Shown here piece by piece: positions 18,133 through 27,667 of a DNA stretch of 64,000 nt. The number at the start of each line of letters is the position of its first letter. The stretch's first letter is position 1. The translations under genes were made by a program, and so were the position numbers. The stretch spans positions 28,476 to 92,475 of the forward strand of contig NZ_JAQMHX010000018.1 of assembly GCF_028331445.1 (NCBI RefSeq), in the 5' to 3' direction. The notes beneath the pieces are model-generated. The model saw nothing but the letters and a program-made list of their open reading frames with translations, was not told where the DNA came from and did no database searches. The stretch is from Candidatus Phyllobacterium onerii. GTDB lineage: Bacteria > Pseudomonadota > Alphaproteobacteria > Rhizobiales > Rhizobiaceae.

Positions 18133-19053
18133 ATGGTGAACGCTGCATCCCCGATCCTTCATCACGATGTCATTCTGGCCGTCGAAAATCTTGAAGTCTG
18201 CTTTGCCTCAAAACTTCCAAAACCCATACCCGTCGTAAGCGGGGTTTCGTTTGCAATTTCACGAGGCGAAACCTTGGCGCTGGTGGGAGAGTCGGGTTCC
18301 GGCAAGTCTGTGACAGCAATGACAGTCATGCGGTTGACTGAGCATGAAGGGGCTAAAATTACGGGCGGGCGGGTGCTTATGCGGCTCAAAGACGGTCAAG
18401 TTACCGATCTGGCAAAGCTCAATAGCCGGCGAATAGAAGATTTGCGCGGGTTTGAAATATCAATCGTATTTCAGGATCCAATGTCGAGCTTAAATCCTGT
18501 TTTCACAGTAGGCGATCAGATCGCTGAAGCAGTCATTCGGCACCAGAAGAAGTCTGCACGGCAAGCACGCGAGATTGCTCTTGGAGTTCTGAAGCTAGTC
18601 CGCGTCCCTGATGCCGCCAAGCGTTTGGACCAGTATCCACACCAGCTTTCCGGCGGTATGAGGCAGCGGGTGATGATAGCTATCGCTTTGGCGTGTAGAC
18701 CATCCTTGATGATTTTGGACGAACCAACGACAGCGCTTGATGTAACGATTCAAGCGCAAATTCTCGATCTTGTCCGCGCATTGCAAAAAGAAATTGGCAT
18801 GTCTGTTTTGTTCATAACGCACGACATGGGCGTGGTTGCAGAAGTGGCCGATCGCATTTGTGTCATGCTCAAAGGAAAAATTGTCGAGACCGGCTCTGTT
18901 TACGAAATTTTTGAGTCGCCAAAACACCCGTATACGCAAGCCCTGATTTCCGCAGTACCGCGTCTGGGAAGCATGGCAGAGACAGATGCTCCGGAGAAGT
19001 TCCCGCTGGTGATCTTCGAGCCTGCGCAAAAATTGTTGGACGAGATCCGATGA
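18133..19053 (+). CDS. Oligopeptide ABC transporter ATP-binding protein, DppD-like
   Basis: A 306-aa ATPase with Walker A GESGSGKS, signature LSGGMRQR, Walker [13 protein letters not shown] and a C-terminal oligopeptide-ABC extension. The ATG at 18133 is preferred over an in-frame TTG 33 bp upstream, though neither has a strong ribosome-binding site. It overlaps the DppF-like gene by 4 bp. The C-terminus lacks the usual Cys-rich DppD tail. Confidence 0.88.
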   Translation: MVNAASPILHHDVILAVENLEVCFASKLPKPIPVVSGVSFAISRGETLALVGESGSGKSVTAMTVMRLTEHEGAKITGGRVLMRLKDGQVTDLAKLNSRRIEDLRGFEISIVFQDPMSSLNPVFTVGDQIAEAVIRHQKKSARQAREIALGVLKLVRVPDAAKRLDQYPHQLSGGMRQRVMIAIALACRPSLMILDEPTTALDVTIQAQILDLVRALQKEIGMSVLFITHDMGVVAEVADRICVMLKGKIVETGSVYEIFESPKHPYTQALISAVPRLGSMAETDAPEKFPLVIFEPAQKLLDEIR

Positions 19054-19994
19054 GCGGCATTGGCACTGATGCACAAAGCAAGCCCTTGGTTGAGGTGCGG
19101 AATCTCGTGACGAGGTTCGATCTGAAGGCAGGCGTTTTAGGCCGTCCTTCAGGACGTGTGCATGCGGTAGAAAATGTTTCGCTGGATATACTTCCGGGCG
19201 AGACGCTGGCCTTGGTGGGAGAGTCCGGTTGCGGCAAGTCGACGGTGGCACGCAGCATCATGCAATTGGACCGGGCTGTGTCCGGTTCGGTCCGGTTCGA
19301 TGGTAGCGAAATGATCGGTGCCTCGAGGAAGACGATGGCGCTTTTCAGGCGCCAAGCACAGATGATCTTTCAGGATCCTTTTTCATCGCTCAATCCCCGC
19401 ATGACGATTGCTCAAGCACTGATGGATCCTATGAAGGTGCATCGGATGGGGTCGTCAAAACAGTTGCTTGCTCGCGCGGCAGAATTGTTGGCGAAGGTTG
19501 AGCTATCCCCGGAATATCTTGATCGCTACCCTCACGCTTTCTCGGGAGGGCAACGCCAAAGGATTTGCATTGCGCGCGCTCTCGCTCTTGATCCGAAACT
19601 GATTATTGCAGACGAGGCTGTAGCGTCTCTCGACGTTACAATTCAAGCGCAGGTCATCAATCTGCTCATGGACCTGCAAAGGGAGTTTCATCTGACGCTT
19701 CTATTCATCAGCCACGACATGGCCGTCGTGGAACGCATCGCGCACAGGGTTGCGGTTATGTATCTCGGCGAAATCGTTGAGATCGGCGATCGCCGCTCGG
19801 TTTTCAATAATCCGCAACATCCCTATACACGCAAGCTTCTGTCTACTGTTCCGATTGCTGACCCAACGCAGCGCCCCGAGTCCAGAGAGCCCATGGTTGA
19901 CGAGATACCAAGCGCCGTACGACCTCTGGATTTCGTGCCGATGGAATTGCCGATGATCAAAGTGTCATCTACGCATTCAGTACGGCAGTCATAG
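19050..19994 (+). CDS. Oligopeptide ABC transporter ATP-binding protein, DppF-like
   Basis: A 314-aa ATPase with Walker [11 protein letters not shown]-loop [11 protein letters not shown], signature FSGGQRQR (Phe replacing Leu, usual in DppF) and Walker [13 protein letters not shown]. In most ATPases of this family a Pro follows the Glu of Walker B; here it is Ala. It partners the DppD-like subunit and the permeases encoded 4 kb away on the other strand. Confidence 0.9.
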   Translation: MSGIGTDAQSKPLVEVRNLVTRFDLKAGVLGRPSGRVHAVENVSLDILPGETLALVGESGCGKSTVARSIMQLDRAVSGSVRFDGSEMIGASRKTMALFRRQAQMIFQDPFSSLNPRMTIAQALMDPMKVHRMGSSKQLLARAAELLAKVELSPEYLDRYPHAFSGGQRQRICIARALALDPKLIIADEAVASLDVTIQAQVINLLMDLQREFHLTLLFISHDMAVVERIAHRVAVMYLGEIVEIGDRRSVFNNPQHPYTRKLLSTVPIADPTQRPESREPMVDEIPSAVRPLDFVPMELPMIKVSSTHSVRQS

Positions 19995-20119
19995 TCTAGT
20001 AGAGGCGTTGAACCCGCGGGCTAGTTCAAGTGCCAATTCATTGTAGAGGTCTTGTCTGGGTATGTAAGCGGATCCGCAGAAGGCGCGGCAGGATGCATCT
20101 GGTGACGTCCTGATGGGTT

Positions 20120-21022
20120 TCACCGCCATATCGGTCTTTGGTGCCATTGGTTTGGAAAGTGAAGACGGGCAGGAGTAATCGCTGGGTACTCACCGAGCAA
20201 GGTTTGCAGTCGGTCCGACCATTGAGACATTGGTGATATCTTCTTCATAAAAATCTGTGCGACCGCCAATTGCGCATATAGGCGTCCCTGATCAGCGAAG
20301 TCATCCGCAAACTCACGCGGTGCAAACGGTTTAATCGTAAAGGTTCTATTCCAGAGCCTGGAATGATGGGCGCAGAGGTTTCGCGCGTAAGACAGGCAGT
20401 GCGGCCACGATTTCATCGCGGGTTCCGGAATACCGAATGCTCCGGCAATTTTCTTCCGTTTACTCATTTCCAGACCCTTGATCACCATAGAAACAGTGCC
20501 GAAAGAAAGGGCTTCGAACAGCATCCAGCTTGGCGGCGTCGGAGGGCTCGAATAATGTTCGTAGTAGTGAGCCACAAAGAGATCGCGCCGTTTTGGTTCG
20601 TCATGCCCTATGTCTTTCTTTGCCCGATCGAGGAAATCACCATGGTCGTACCGTGGATCGAAATGCACGAGGTTCAGATACCAATGAGGCCCATGATTCA
20701 CAGCCAGAACGGTCGAAAGCGCCGCCCGCAATGCGATTTCGATGCGCTCGATCGCATCCAAGAGCAATAACCGAAGCTTTCGATCAAAGGTGTACAGGTC
20801 GACGATGTCATCGAAGCTCGGAGTGCCAACAAACAGGTGCCTGTCTTGGCCTTTTCCACCTGTCTGAAACGGCAGCATGTAACCTGAAAGTCTGTAATAT
20901 CCTACGTAGCGCAGATATTCTCTAGCCAACGCTTCGTCAGCGATCATCAACCCTCGCTCACGAAGAAGCTGGATCAGCTGATCGATTGGAAGTGCTGGCT
21001 TATTGAACCGAATTCTGGGCAA
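20120..21022 (-). CDS. Abi_2 (AbiD/AbiF-like) HEPN-domain abortive-infection protein
   Basis: A 300-aa protein of the Abi_2 family. The N-terminal region RIRFNKPALPIDQLIQLL, the YVGYYRLSGY motif and the C-terminal YARNLCAHHSRLWNR are diagnostic. The last contains the HEPN ribonuclease motif R-N-L-C-A-H (Rx4H). I chose the TTG at 21022 because GGGAGG lies 8 bases upstream; a longer TTG start exists at 21079. Members act in phage-triggered growth arrest, and AbiF relatives have been reported as RNA-controlled toxins related to Cas13 ancestors. No protein antitoxin gene is adjacent. Confidence 0.87.
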   Translation of the reverse strand: MPRIRFNKPALPIDQLIQLLRERGLMIADEALAREYLRYVGYYRLSGYMLPFQTGGKGQDRHLFVGTPSFDDIVDLYTFDRKLRLLLLDAIERIEIALRAALSTVLAVNHGPHWYLNLVHFDPRYDHGDFLDRAKKDIGHDEPKRRDLFVAHYYEHYSSPPTPPSWMLFEALSFGTVSMVIKGLEMSKRKKIAGAFGIPEPAMKSWPHCLSYARNLCAHHSRLWNRTFTIKPFAPREFADDFADQGRLYAQLAVAQIFMKKISPMSQWSDRLQTLLGEYPAITPARLHFPNQWHQRPIWR

Positions 21023-21077
21023 TTGAAAACCTCCCTGGTGCGCATTGTTAAGAGGCGTGGGAGGTGTTGTTAGGCCC

Positions 21078-21119
21078 AATATCGTTGTGACCTCCCTTTA
21101 TGTCAAGAACTTCTTGACA
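21078..21119 (-). promoter_or_regulatory. Promoter with overlapping palindrome upstream of the Abi_2 gene
   Basis: TGTCAAGAACTTCTTGACA (21101-21119) is a perfect 19-bp inverted repeat with 9-bp arms. On the minus strand its last six bases are a consensus -35 TTGACA. Seventeen bases later comes GATATT (21083-21078), a fair -10. A protein bound to the palindrome would cover the -35, so the Abi_2 gene looks repressed by a dimeric regulator. Confidence 0.6.
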
Positions 21120-21284
21120 ACGCCGATCATTATTTGACCCGACCAAGCGATCACTTGATCTTCTATAATGCTGAGCTCGGATGAGCAGAGCGACAAGTGG
21201 TTTCGATGTTCGAAAAATCGGTTTTCATAAGGTGCCTGGCGATGGGAGGCTACCAAATTAGTTTGCGTTGCTATCATACGTGCT

Positions 21285-22382
21285 TTAGCGGTCTCTCTGC
21301 CGCAACCAGCATTGGTCAGGCAGGTCCTCATTCTTTTCAGCCCATTCCGCAATTTTGTTGGGCAGCAACAGCCGCACGTACTCCCACTCCTCATCGTTGC
21401 CGGATGAGCGGGAGAAGATAACGGCGATACCATCCCCCCTGCTTTGCCGATTGACGTCGAAGGGAAACGGCTGGAGGCCGTGTCGCGCCCATTCCCGGAT
21501 ACTTTCGATGTTATCGTCGGCAAAGAAGGAACAGAAACGTGCCATTTCCCAGCGCAGCTTGGTCAGCCTCTTCCCAGCCGAACCGATGCATTCAACCGCC
21601 TTCAGGCCCTCGCTGCGCTCCATGATATAAACCGTCTTCTCAAGCGCGTGTTCTTCGATCTCACAATCTGCAAAAGGCAGGAGCAGCTGCTCGACGATAT
21701 TCAGATCTGTCAGAAATCTCACGTTTGCCCGGACGAGCGCTTCGCCGCGCAATTTGCCGAAAAAGTGTTCTCGGGCAACCGTTTTCAAAGCTGTTTCGTC
21801 ATACTTGGCAGCCGGATTACTGATGAGTTCAGCCAGGGAGAGGCCGCCTCCCGCTTTACGCGGTGCGCCGCGCTTGAATGCGTTGTAAATGCCGTCAAGC
21901 TCCGTCGCGATCGGCTTCAGGTCTCCCAATATCCGCAACGTGGCCGGAACGAGATGGAGTTTGGACAACAGGAAGTCTTCCTGATGTCGTCGCGCGTCAT
22001 ATGCCTTCTTCTTGGACAGCGCCACATGCCTGGTTTCAGCAGAAGCACAGTCGTGCCCGATGATCGCAATGCACTGTCGCGCAAAAACGAAAACGAGCAT
22101 TCCTTCGAGGAATTTCTCTTTGTGTTTGCACATGGGGCAGGGGATGTAGTCTCCCGCTGGCCGCTTCTTCCGGTCCACCGCAAACTGGTGCAGTATTTCG
22201 AAAGGTTCGTTAATGATCAGTCTGCCCCAAAACAATCCAGGAAACGTTTCTGGCGTATTGGTCTCTTTGACGTGAGCCTTGAAATCTTCAACCAGGTGAT
22301 AAGGTGCCTTGCGATGCGTTTCGTGGCTCGTGTATTCTTCAGGAAATGTAAACTTTACGGCATGCTGAGCAGTCAACTTCAT
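21285..22382 (-). CDS. Hypothetical protein with Cys motif
   Basis: A 365-aa soluble protein I do not recognise. Around residues 81-113 there is CPMCKHKE, then a hydrophobic strand and ARQCIAIIGHDCAS. The four cysteines could form a zinc-binding or rubredoxin-like knuckle. The rest is mixed alpha/beta without membrane segments. It lies 205 bp upstream of the Abi_2 promoter on the same strand. It could be an independent cargo gene of a defence-type island, but there is no functional evidence. Confidence 0.65.
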   Translation of the reverse strand: MKLTAQHAVKFTFPEEYTSHETHRKAPYHLVEDFKAHVKETNTPETFPGLFWGRLIINEPFEILHQFAVDRKKRPAGDYIPCPMCKHKEKFLEGMLVFVFARQCIAIIGHDCASAETRHVALSKKKAYDARRHQEDFLLSKLHLVPATLRILGDLKPIATELDGIYNAFKRGAPRKAGGGLSLAELISNPAAKYDETALKTVAREHFFGKLRGEALVRANVRFLTDLNIVEQLLLPFADCEIEEHALEKTVYIMERSEGLKAVECIGSAGKRLTKLRWEMARFCSFFADDNIESIREWARHGLQPFPFDVNRQSRGDGIAVIFSRSSGNDEEWEYVRLLLPNKIAEWAEKNEDLPDQCWLRQRDR

Positions 22383-22543
22383 CGCGCATCTCTTCCCTAA
22401 GCTTTGCCATTCACTCCTCCTTGGCGGTTTCGTCTCGAATCAATTCCCAAGAACTGCTGATATACTATTCTGATTCGACTTTTTCCGTAGTCGAAATCGC
22501 CATGCTTACCCGACTGATGGTGGAAACAGGGGATAAACGGTTG

Positions 22544-22965
22544 ATGAGTGACAATCAGGAGTGGGACATTTCGAAATTTCGGGCGCTTGAGGAGCAGCTT
22601 TTGGACTCGAGCGTCCGGCGTTCTGTCAAAACTGTGGCCAGCCTGCTCGCGGATGAGTTTATCGAGTTCGGAAGCTCTGGAGCCGTCTACAACAAGCACA
22701 CTGTGATTGACGCCCCTCGAAAGAGCACCTGGACGAGAACCAGTCTGTACGCTGGGCCCATGACTTTTGGTCACAAAAGCTGTCTGACGGTCTCGTGCAC
22801 GTCACCTATCGTCGCTCGATAGGTGCAATCCTGGAGGCGCAGGTCGATGAGCGGCAGTCCTCTATGACATCGCCCTCATGTGGCCGTCGGACAGGTCGCC
22901 GATCGCTCAGCGTCGTCCAAAAAATGTCGCCTTCTCTGATACTTTGTCCGTTGCTAATTTTTTAA
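22544..22965 (+). pseudogene. DUF4440/SnoaL-like (NTF2 fold) protein, frameshifted
   Basis: The first 57 codons (MSDNQEWDISKFRALEEQLL... to GSSGAVYNKHTVIDA) match the start of DUF4440 proteins. The family sequence continues in another frame from 22717 (KEHLDENQSVRWAHDFWSQK, then LVHVTYRRS), ending at 22965. The switch falls in a run of four C at 22713-22716, consistent with a one-base deletion. The intact protein would have had about 140 residues. Confidence 0.65.
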
Positions 22966-22974
22966 GGAGTTCCC

Positions 22975-23388
22975 GTGATCCCGCCCGGCCGGCTTTCCAG
23001 TGCGCTTGCGTTCACGGTCGTCTTGCTGTTTGCAACCTTAGAACATGCACCCGGGCAAGATTGTTGCGACCCTGAGGGGCCGTTCCGGCCCGGTGAGGGC
23101 TATGCCGACAAGCCAGCCACCTGCAAGACCATCGCTGGCTGGTTGGAGCGCGCGCCGCAGGTCGACGCGCGCATCACGCTGTCGGTTCGCGGGGCGCTGT
23201 CTGCTGTCGAGTTCGACGGCGCGCTCGCCTACCTCGTGATATGCGCGGAGCCGGACGTGCGGGTAATGTGCGTGACCTACAGTACCAATGGCATGCGGCC
23301 GGGTGACGTCGTACTCTTTGCAGGCGGTTACTCACGGGTTGGCACGAAGCAGGTCATGCTGGATCCCTGTCTGGCTTCCAAGAAATAG
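22975..23388 (+). CDS. Exported protein of unknown function
   Basis: A 137-aa protein with an N-terminal signal peptide (hydrophobic segment at residues 9-21) and a mature part with six cysteines, which suggests disulfides in the periplasm. The GTG start has a good AAGGAG site 9 bases upstream. No family recognised. Codon use looks normal for the window. Confidence 0.7.
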   Translation: MIPPGRLSSALAFTVVLLFATLEHAPGQDCCDPEGPFRPGEGYADKPATCKTIAGWLERAPQVDARITLSVRGALSAVEFDGALAYLVICAEPDVRVMCVTYSTNGMRPGDVVLFAGGYSRVGTKQVMLDPCLASKK

Positions 23389-23773
23389 CAGGTGCCTCCG
23401 CGTAAAAGTCCTCGTTACATTACGTTGTGAACGTTGGCCGGAATTGCTCGGGCACGCGACAAGATGTATTCATCCGCATCTTTCGCCAAATCACGCTCGT
23501 GCGAGAAGCCGGGAGATTGTGGCTGCCCTTATATCGACTGTCTCGTTGGCGTCGGCTATCAGGTGGCAGTCAATCCCTGAGCAAGACGGGCAAGCCATGC
23601 ACTTTCGGCCCTTGGTGGAGAGCCCTCCGTTGTGGGAAGACGATTGCGGACCAGTCAAATGTAGCAATCGGAATCTCCGGTAGCACTATCGCGTTTATCC
23701 GTTTTCCATCCTGCCGCCGATCTGACAATCGTCAGTTATCCACATCGGACAGTGAAGGAAGGAGCTGCGAACT
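23389..23773 (+). other. Intergenic; possible ECF sigma-factor remnant
   Basis: No intact gene is seen. One frame near 23456-23560 reads QDVFIRIFRQI...REAGRLW.PLYRL, which is reminiscent of region 2 of ECF sigma factors. It covers only about 35 residues and the flanks are out of frame. I treat it as a possible decayed gene. Confidence 0.2.
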
Positions 23774-24502
23774 ATGGGCATTTCAGATCAAAATATTCTT
23801 ATCGTCGGCGGAGGGTCCGGGATGGGGCTGGCATTGGCGAGGTCTTGCCTCGCGGGTGGTGCGAAAGTCATTATTGTTGGACGGAACGCGGAAAAGCTCA
23901 AATCGGCAAGCAACGAGCTGGGGAACCCGGCCGCGTTGCGTATCATTTCCGCCGATATCACACAGGAACGGCAAGTGGCCGATCTCTTTCAAAAGGTCGA
24001 TCGCATTGATCATATCGTCAGTACCGCCGCCGATATTGAAGGAGCATATCAGCTTTTGCATTCGCTTGATCTACTGGCGGCGGAAAGGGTAGTGGCAAGC
24101 AAGTTCTACGGACCGCTGCTGCTGGCGAAATACGGAGCACCCGTGCTGTCCGCTTCAGGATCCCTCACGTACACGTCAGGAATTGCAGCCTATCGACCTT
24201 CCGCCCGTGGATCAGTTGTGGCTGCCGTGAACGCCGCCTTGGAAGGATTGGTCCGCGCACTCGCAGTGGAACTGGCACCGATCCGTGTGAACGCGGTTTC
24301 CCCCGGTTGGGTCGACACGGCAATATGGGAGTTTGTCGCCGGGGATAGCAAAGATGCAACACTGCAGGCGATGGCTGAGCGCCTGCCTGTGGGGCGAGTG
24401 GGTCAGCCGGAAGACATCGCAGACGCCTTTTCATTCCTGATGGGCAACACGTTCACGACTGGAACGGTCTTGCATGTCGAAGGGGGACATAGGCTGATCT
24501 AG
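23774..24502 (+). CDS. Atypical short-chain dehydrogenase/reductase lacking YxxxK
   Basis: A 242-aa Rossmann protein. It has the cofactor motif VGGGSGMG at residues 11-18 and VNAVSPGWVDT after the active-site region, plus a normal SDR C-terminus ending in VEGGHRLI. At the catalytic site the usual YxxxK is replaced: the helix reads AAYRPSARGSVVAAVNAA with no Lys four residues after Tyr. It belongs to a divergent SDR clade with altered or no classical activity. It ends tail-to-tail with a LysR gene. Confidence 0.82.
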   Translation: MGISDQNILIVGGGSGMGLALARSCLAGGAKVIIVGRNAEKLKSASNELGNPAALRIISADITQERQVADLFQKVDRIDHIVSTAADIEGAYQLLHSLDLLAAERVVASKFYGPLLLAKYGAPVLSASGSLTYTSGIAAYRPSARGSVVAAVNAALEGLVRALAVELAPIRVNAVSPGWVDTAIWEFVAGDSKDATLQAMAERLPVGRVGQPEDIADAFSFLMGNTFTTGTVLHVEGGHRLI

Positions 24503-25392
24503 ACCCGACTAAGCCCCTCATTTGCAGCTGCCAACAAAAGCTTGAGCGTTGGTGGCTGCACCCGCCGTCGCCGCCAGACCATAACCAACGAGACGGCTTT
24601 TAAAGGTCCCGGCCATGGTATCCCATTGACCTCGCCACGCTGAAGCGCATCGGCAACAGCAAGCTGCGGGACCAGACTTATACCGGCACCGCTCTTTACC
24701 AATTCGGCTATCGCCTGGATACTGCCTGCTTCCATTGCGAGTTTGGGCTGCATGATCCCGGCATCAGCGAACGCGTTGTCGAACAGTGACCGATAGACAC
24801 ATCCGACTTCCGTCGCCACAAAACTGGCCGAAGCGAGCTCGGCCAGCGTCCCGCTTTTCAATGCAAACTTGCCAGTTCTCGGCGTGATGAGGATCAACGG
24901 CTCGGTGGCGATCAACCGGTTTGCAAGCCGATGATCGAAATCACCTCGATCGAAACAAAAAACGGCGTCGAGCATACCTGTTTCCAGCTGCTGCATGAGA
25001 TCTCCGCTGCCGGCCACTTTCAGGCGTATTGCGATCTCGGGGTATTTCCCTCGGAAATCGATCAGCCATTCGGGAAATTTCGAGCTTACGATCGTTGAAA
25101 GCGCGCCAATCGCAAGCGATCCCTGTTTCGAGCCGGCGACTGATGCAACAGCTGCACGGGCGTCGTCTGAAAGTGACAGTATCTCATCGGCATAGGCGAG
25201 CAGCGTGTGGCCGGCCGGAGTCAGCTCAAGCCCTCTCGTGGACCTGACGAACAGTTGTGCTGCCAAGTCGGCTTCAAGTGCCTGGACTTGGTCGCTGGCC
25301 GCGGATTGGGAAAGGTTAATGTCTCTCGCAGCATGGGTTATGTTTCGGTTGCGGGCGACCGCCTGGAATGTCTTGAGTAATCTGGGATGCAT
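24499..25392 (-). CDS. LysR-family transcriptional regulator
   Basis: A 297-aa LTTR with an N-terminal winged helix (ARDINLSQSAASDQVQALE) and a substrate-binding-like effector domain. It converges on the SDR gene; the two stop codons share the palindrome CTAG, a 4-bp overlap. Such tail-to-tail genes are often functionally linked, and the SDR is the obvious candidate target. Confidence 0.87.
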   Translation of the reverse strand: MHPRLLKTFQAVARNRNITHAARDINLSQSAASDQVQALEADLAAQLFVRSTRGLELTPAGHTLLAYADEILSLSDDARAAVASVAGSKQGSLAIGALSTIVSSKFPEWLIDFRGKYPEIAIRLKVAGSGDLMQQLETGMLDAVFCFDRGDFDHRLANRLIATEPLILITPRTGKFALKSGTLAELASASFVATEVGCVYRSLFDNAFADAGIMQPKLAMEAGSIQAIAELVKSGAGISLVPQLAVADALQRGEVNGIPWPGPLKAVSLVMVWRRRRVQPPTLKLLLAAANEGLSRV

Positions 25393-25555
25393 CTAAGCGA
25401 AGTCCGTTAAGTTCTGTGTTCTCATAACACAATTCGATTTTTCGTCCAGTTCGGGGAGCGCGAATGCGCTGGTCTTCGATGTGCCATTCCCATAGCAAAG
25501 CCAGCCCGCTGACGTTCGCGGGTCTTCGGCCACCACTCGCTTGAAACAAGGGAGA

Positions 25556-25866
25556 ATGAGGAACGAATTTGTATCGTCGGCGGTCCAGGTGACCCTTCGC
25601 AAGCAAATCAAGGAATTGAGGGAACGGGACGAGCGCCGGATGCCAACCTGGGTTGGCTTTTCAGTCCCTTCAACTCGCGGTCATGGGCCCGATAGGGTTC
25701 GTAATTCTCTTGCTGTTTGGGTTTGTGGTAGCCTTCCGGGGTTATAGTCGTGAACCGGGGCCGCCGTGCTTTTCATTGTATCGCTATTTTTGTTGGTCGG
25801 GTCCCAGTTCCGATTTCTGCAGGATTATAAAAATGTCTTTGAGCGAGCTGGACCATCATCATTGAG
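25556..25866 (+). pseudogene. Decayed small membrane-protein gene (repeat copy 1)
   Basis: An ATG with AAGGGAG upstream begins MRNEFVSS...LRKQIKELRERD..RMPTW. Two other frames then carry hydrophobic segments (GPIGFVILLLFGFVVAF, and VLFIVSLFLLVGSQF then FLQDYKNVFERAG). Together these look like one two-helix membrane protein broken by two frameshifts. The first 109 bp (25543-25651) recur in diverged form at 63429-63539, also upstream of an exported-protein gene. Confidence 0.4.
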
Positions 25867-25918
25867 TGCGATGGCGCGCACAGACTCACGATGTTACAAT
25901 GCCTTGGGAGAATTAAAG

Positions 25919-26731
25919 ATGGCTATGGTCAGGAACTGGCTTTCCATCCCGGTCGCTACGGTCACGCTGCTGGGGATGAATTGTGGCGCTTGGGCACAGG
26001 ACTCAAGCGAAGACCTTGCCAAGAAACTGTCAAATCCGATCGCGTCGCTGATTAGTGTGCCGTTTCAGTTCAACTACGACAGTGGCTACGGTCCAAACGA
26101 CGGCGAGAAATACTATGTCAACGTTCAGCCTGTCATTCCATTCACGCTGAACGAGAACTGGAACGTCATTTCGCGAACCATTCTGCCGATCGCCTGGCAG
26201 GACGACATTGCCGGACCATCTGGCGATCAGTTCGGTTTGGGGGATATCACCCAAAGCCTGTTCTTCTCGCCGAAGAAGCCAACCGCTTCCGGCATCATCT
26301 GGGGCGTTGGTCCAGTCTTTCTTTTGCCGACTGCTACCGACGATTTGCTTGGCGGTGAAAAGTGGGGCGCGGGGCCAACCGCCGTTGTCCTCAAACAGGA
26401 TGGCCCATGGACCATTGGTGCGCTGACAAACCACATCTGGTCGTTCGCGGGTGATGATGATCGTGAGGACATAAACGCCACCTTCCTGCAGCCATTCATT
26501 TCCTACACCACACCAAAGGCCTGGACGTTTGCTCTCAACACCGAAAGCACCTACAATTGGCAGACAGAAGATTGGTCCGTCCCAATTAACTTCGTGGTAT
26601 CCAAGCTGGTGAAGGTCAACAAACAGCCGATTCAACTTTCGGCTGGTGTGCGCTATTGGGCCGATAGCACCGACAATGGACCGGATGGATTCGGCGCGAG
26701 GCTAGCGGTGACATTTCTTTTCCCAAAATAA
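25919..26731 (+). CDS. Outer-membrane beta-barrel protein (transporter-like)
   Basis: A 270-aa exported protein. The signal peptide covers about the first 27 residues and ends in AWAQ. The body alternates aromatic beta strands (NWNVISRTILPIAW, WTIGALTNHIWSF) and ends in FLFPK. It matches the family annotated as transporter or putative outer-membrane pore. The ATG at 25919 has GGGAGA upstream. The next gene is transcribed the same way after 190 bp. Confidence 0.78.
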   Translation: MAMVRNWLSIPVATVTLLGMNCGAWAQDSSEDLAKKLSNPIASLISVPFQFNYDSGYGPNDGEKYYVNVQPVIPFTLNENWNVISRTILPIAWQDDIAGPSGDQFGLGDITQSLFFSPKKPTASGIIWGVGPVFLLPTATDDLLGGEKWGAGPTAVVLKQDGPWTIGALTNHIWSFAGDDDREDINATFLQPFISYTTPKAWTFALNTESTYNWQTEDWSVPINFVVSKLVKVNKQPIQLSAGVRYWADSTDNGPDGFGARLAVTFLFPK

Positions 26732-26924
26732 ATACTCGGCATTTCCCAAGTTGCCCCATCGTAAAATGTCAACATTTGCGGCGCGAATTCAACCGTTGAA
26801 AGGAGAATGAGAGACGCCCCATGGTGCAAAGCCCACATAGCTTGTCGGCAGCGGTGGACTATGAGGGCGTTTCGTGACCGTCTTAATAAACGGTCCAACG
26901 ATCACAATCGGACGAGGTTTGAAT

Positions 26925-27500
26925 ATGCCGCCAACACCTGAGAATATCCTCTCGTTCGAGACCTCGGCCGATCTTGCGTCCTGGCTGGACAAGAATCATA
27001 AGGATGCGCGCGAAATCTGGGTCCAGATTTTTAAGAAGGGGTCCGGCAAGCCGTCCGTCTCTTGGGTCGATTGCGTTGTGGAGGCTCTGGCTGTCGGCTG
27101 GATCGACGGTCAGAAAAAACCGTTTGATGACCTGTCCTATCTCCAGCGCCTCTCCCCAAGAAGTCCGACCTCGAACTGGTCGAAGAAGAACCGTGAACAC
27201 GCCGAGCGTCTGATTGCGGATGGGCGCATGACACCGACCGGCCGTCGTCATGTAGATGCTGCTAAACGTGACGGTCGTTGGGAAAACGCCTATTCAGGGT
27301 CTTCTGACATGACGATCCCGCAGGACTTTATGGACGCTCTCGATACTATCCCGGCGGCGAAAGCCTTTTTTGCGACTCTCGATCGTAAAAACCTCTATCC
27401 GATCTACTATCGGCTCCACACTGCAAAGCGCCCAGAAACACGCGCAAAACGGATGCAGAGCATGCTGGAGCAACTCGCAAGGGGGGAACGATTTCACTGA
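26925..27500 (+). CDS. YdeI/OmdA-family protein
   Basis: A 191-aa protein of the bacteriocin-protection YdeI/OmpD-associated family. The signature VVEALAVGWIDGQKKPFD near residue 50 is followed by SNWSKKNREHAERLIADGRM. The ATG at 26925 has GAGG upstream; an in-frame ATG 17 codons earlier is less likely. Its biochemical role is not established. Confidence 0.85.
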   Translation: MPPTPENILSFETSADLASWLDKNHKDAREIWVQIFKKGSGKPSVSWVDCVVEALAVGWIDGQKKPFDDLSYLQRLSPRSPTSNWSKKNREHAERLIADGRMTPTGRRHVDAAKRDGRWENAYSGSSDMTIPQDFMDALDTIPAAKAFFATLDRKNLYPIYYRLHTAKRPETRAKRMQSMLEQLARGERFH

Positions 27501-27667
27501 CCGCCTATCGTCCCCTAAGTATGCGGAAATCATCAATAACGTTGATGTATTTAAACCCGTCAGGACTCGTTCAAGCATTTGAGGCGGTCGGCTTTTTCGG
27601 GTTCTCAGTTTGACCGGACGAGTATCTTCTATAAGATGCTGTAACCCCGGAGCGCAGCGCGGAACAG

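Noticed and set aside
20008..20029. TTGAAC/GTTCAA inverted repeat after the DppF-like gene
   Set aside because: Stem of six bases with a long loop and no T-run; too weak to call a terminator.
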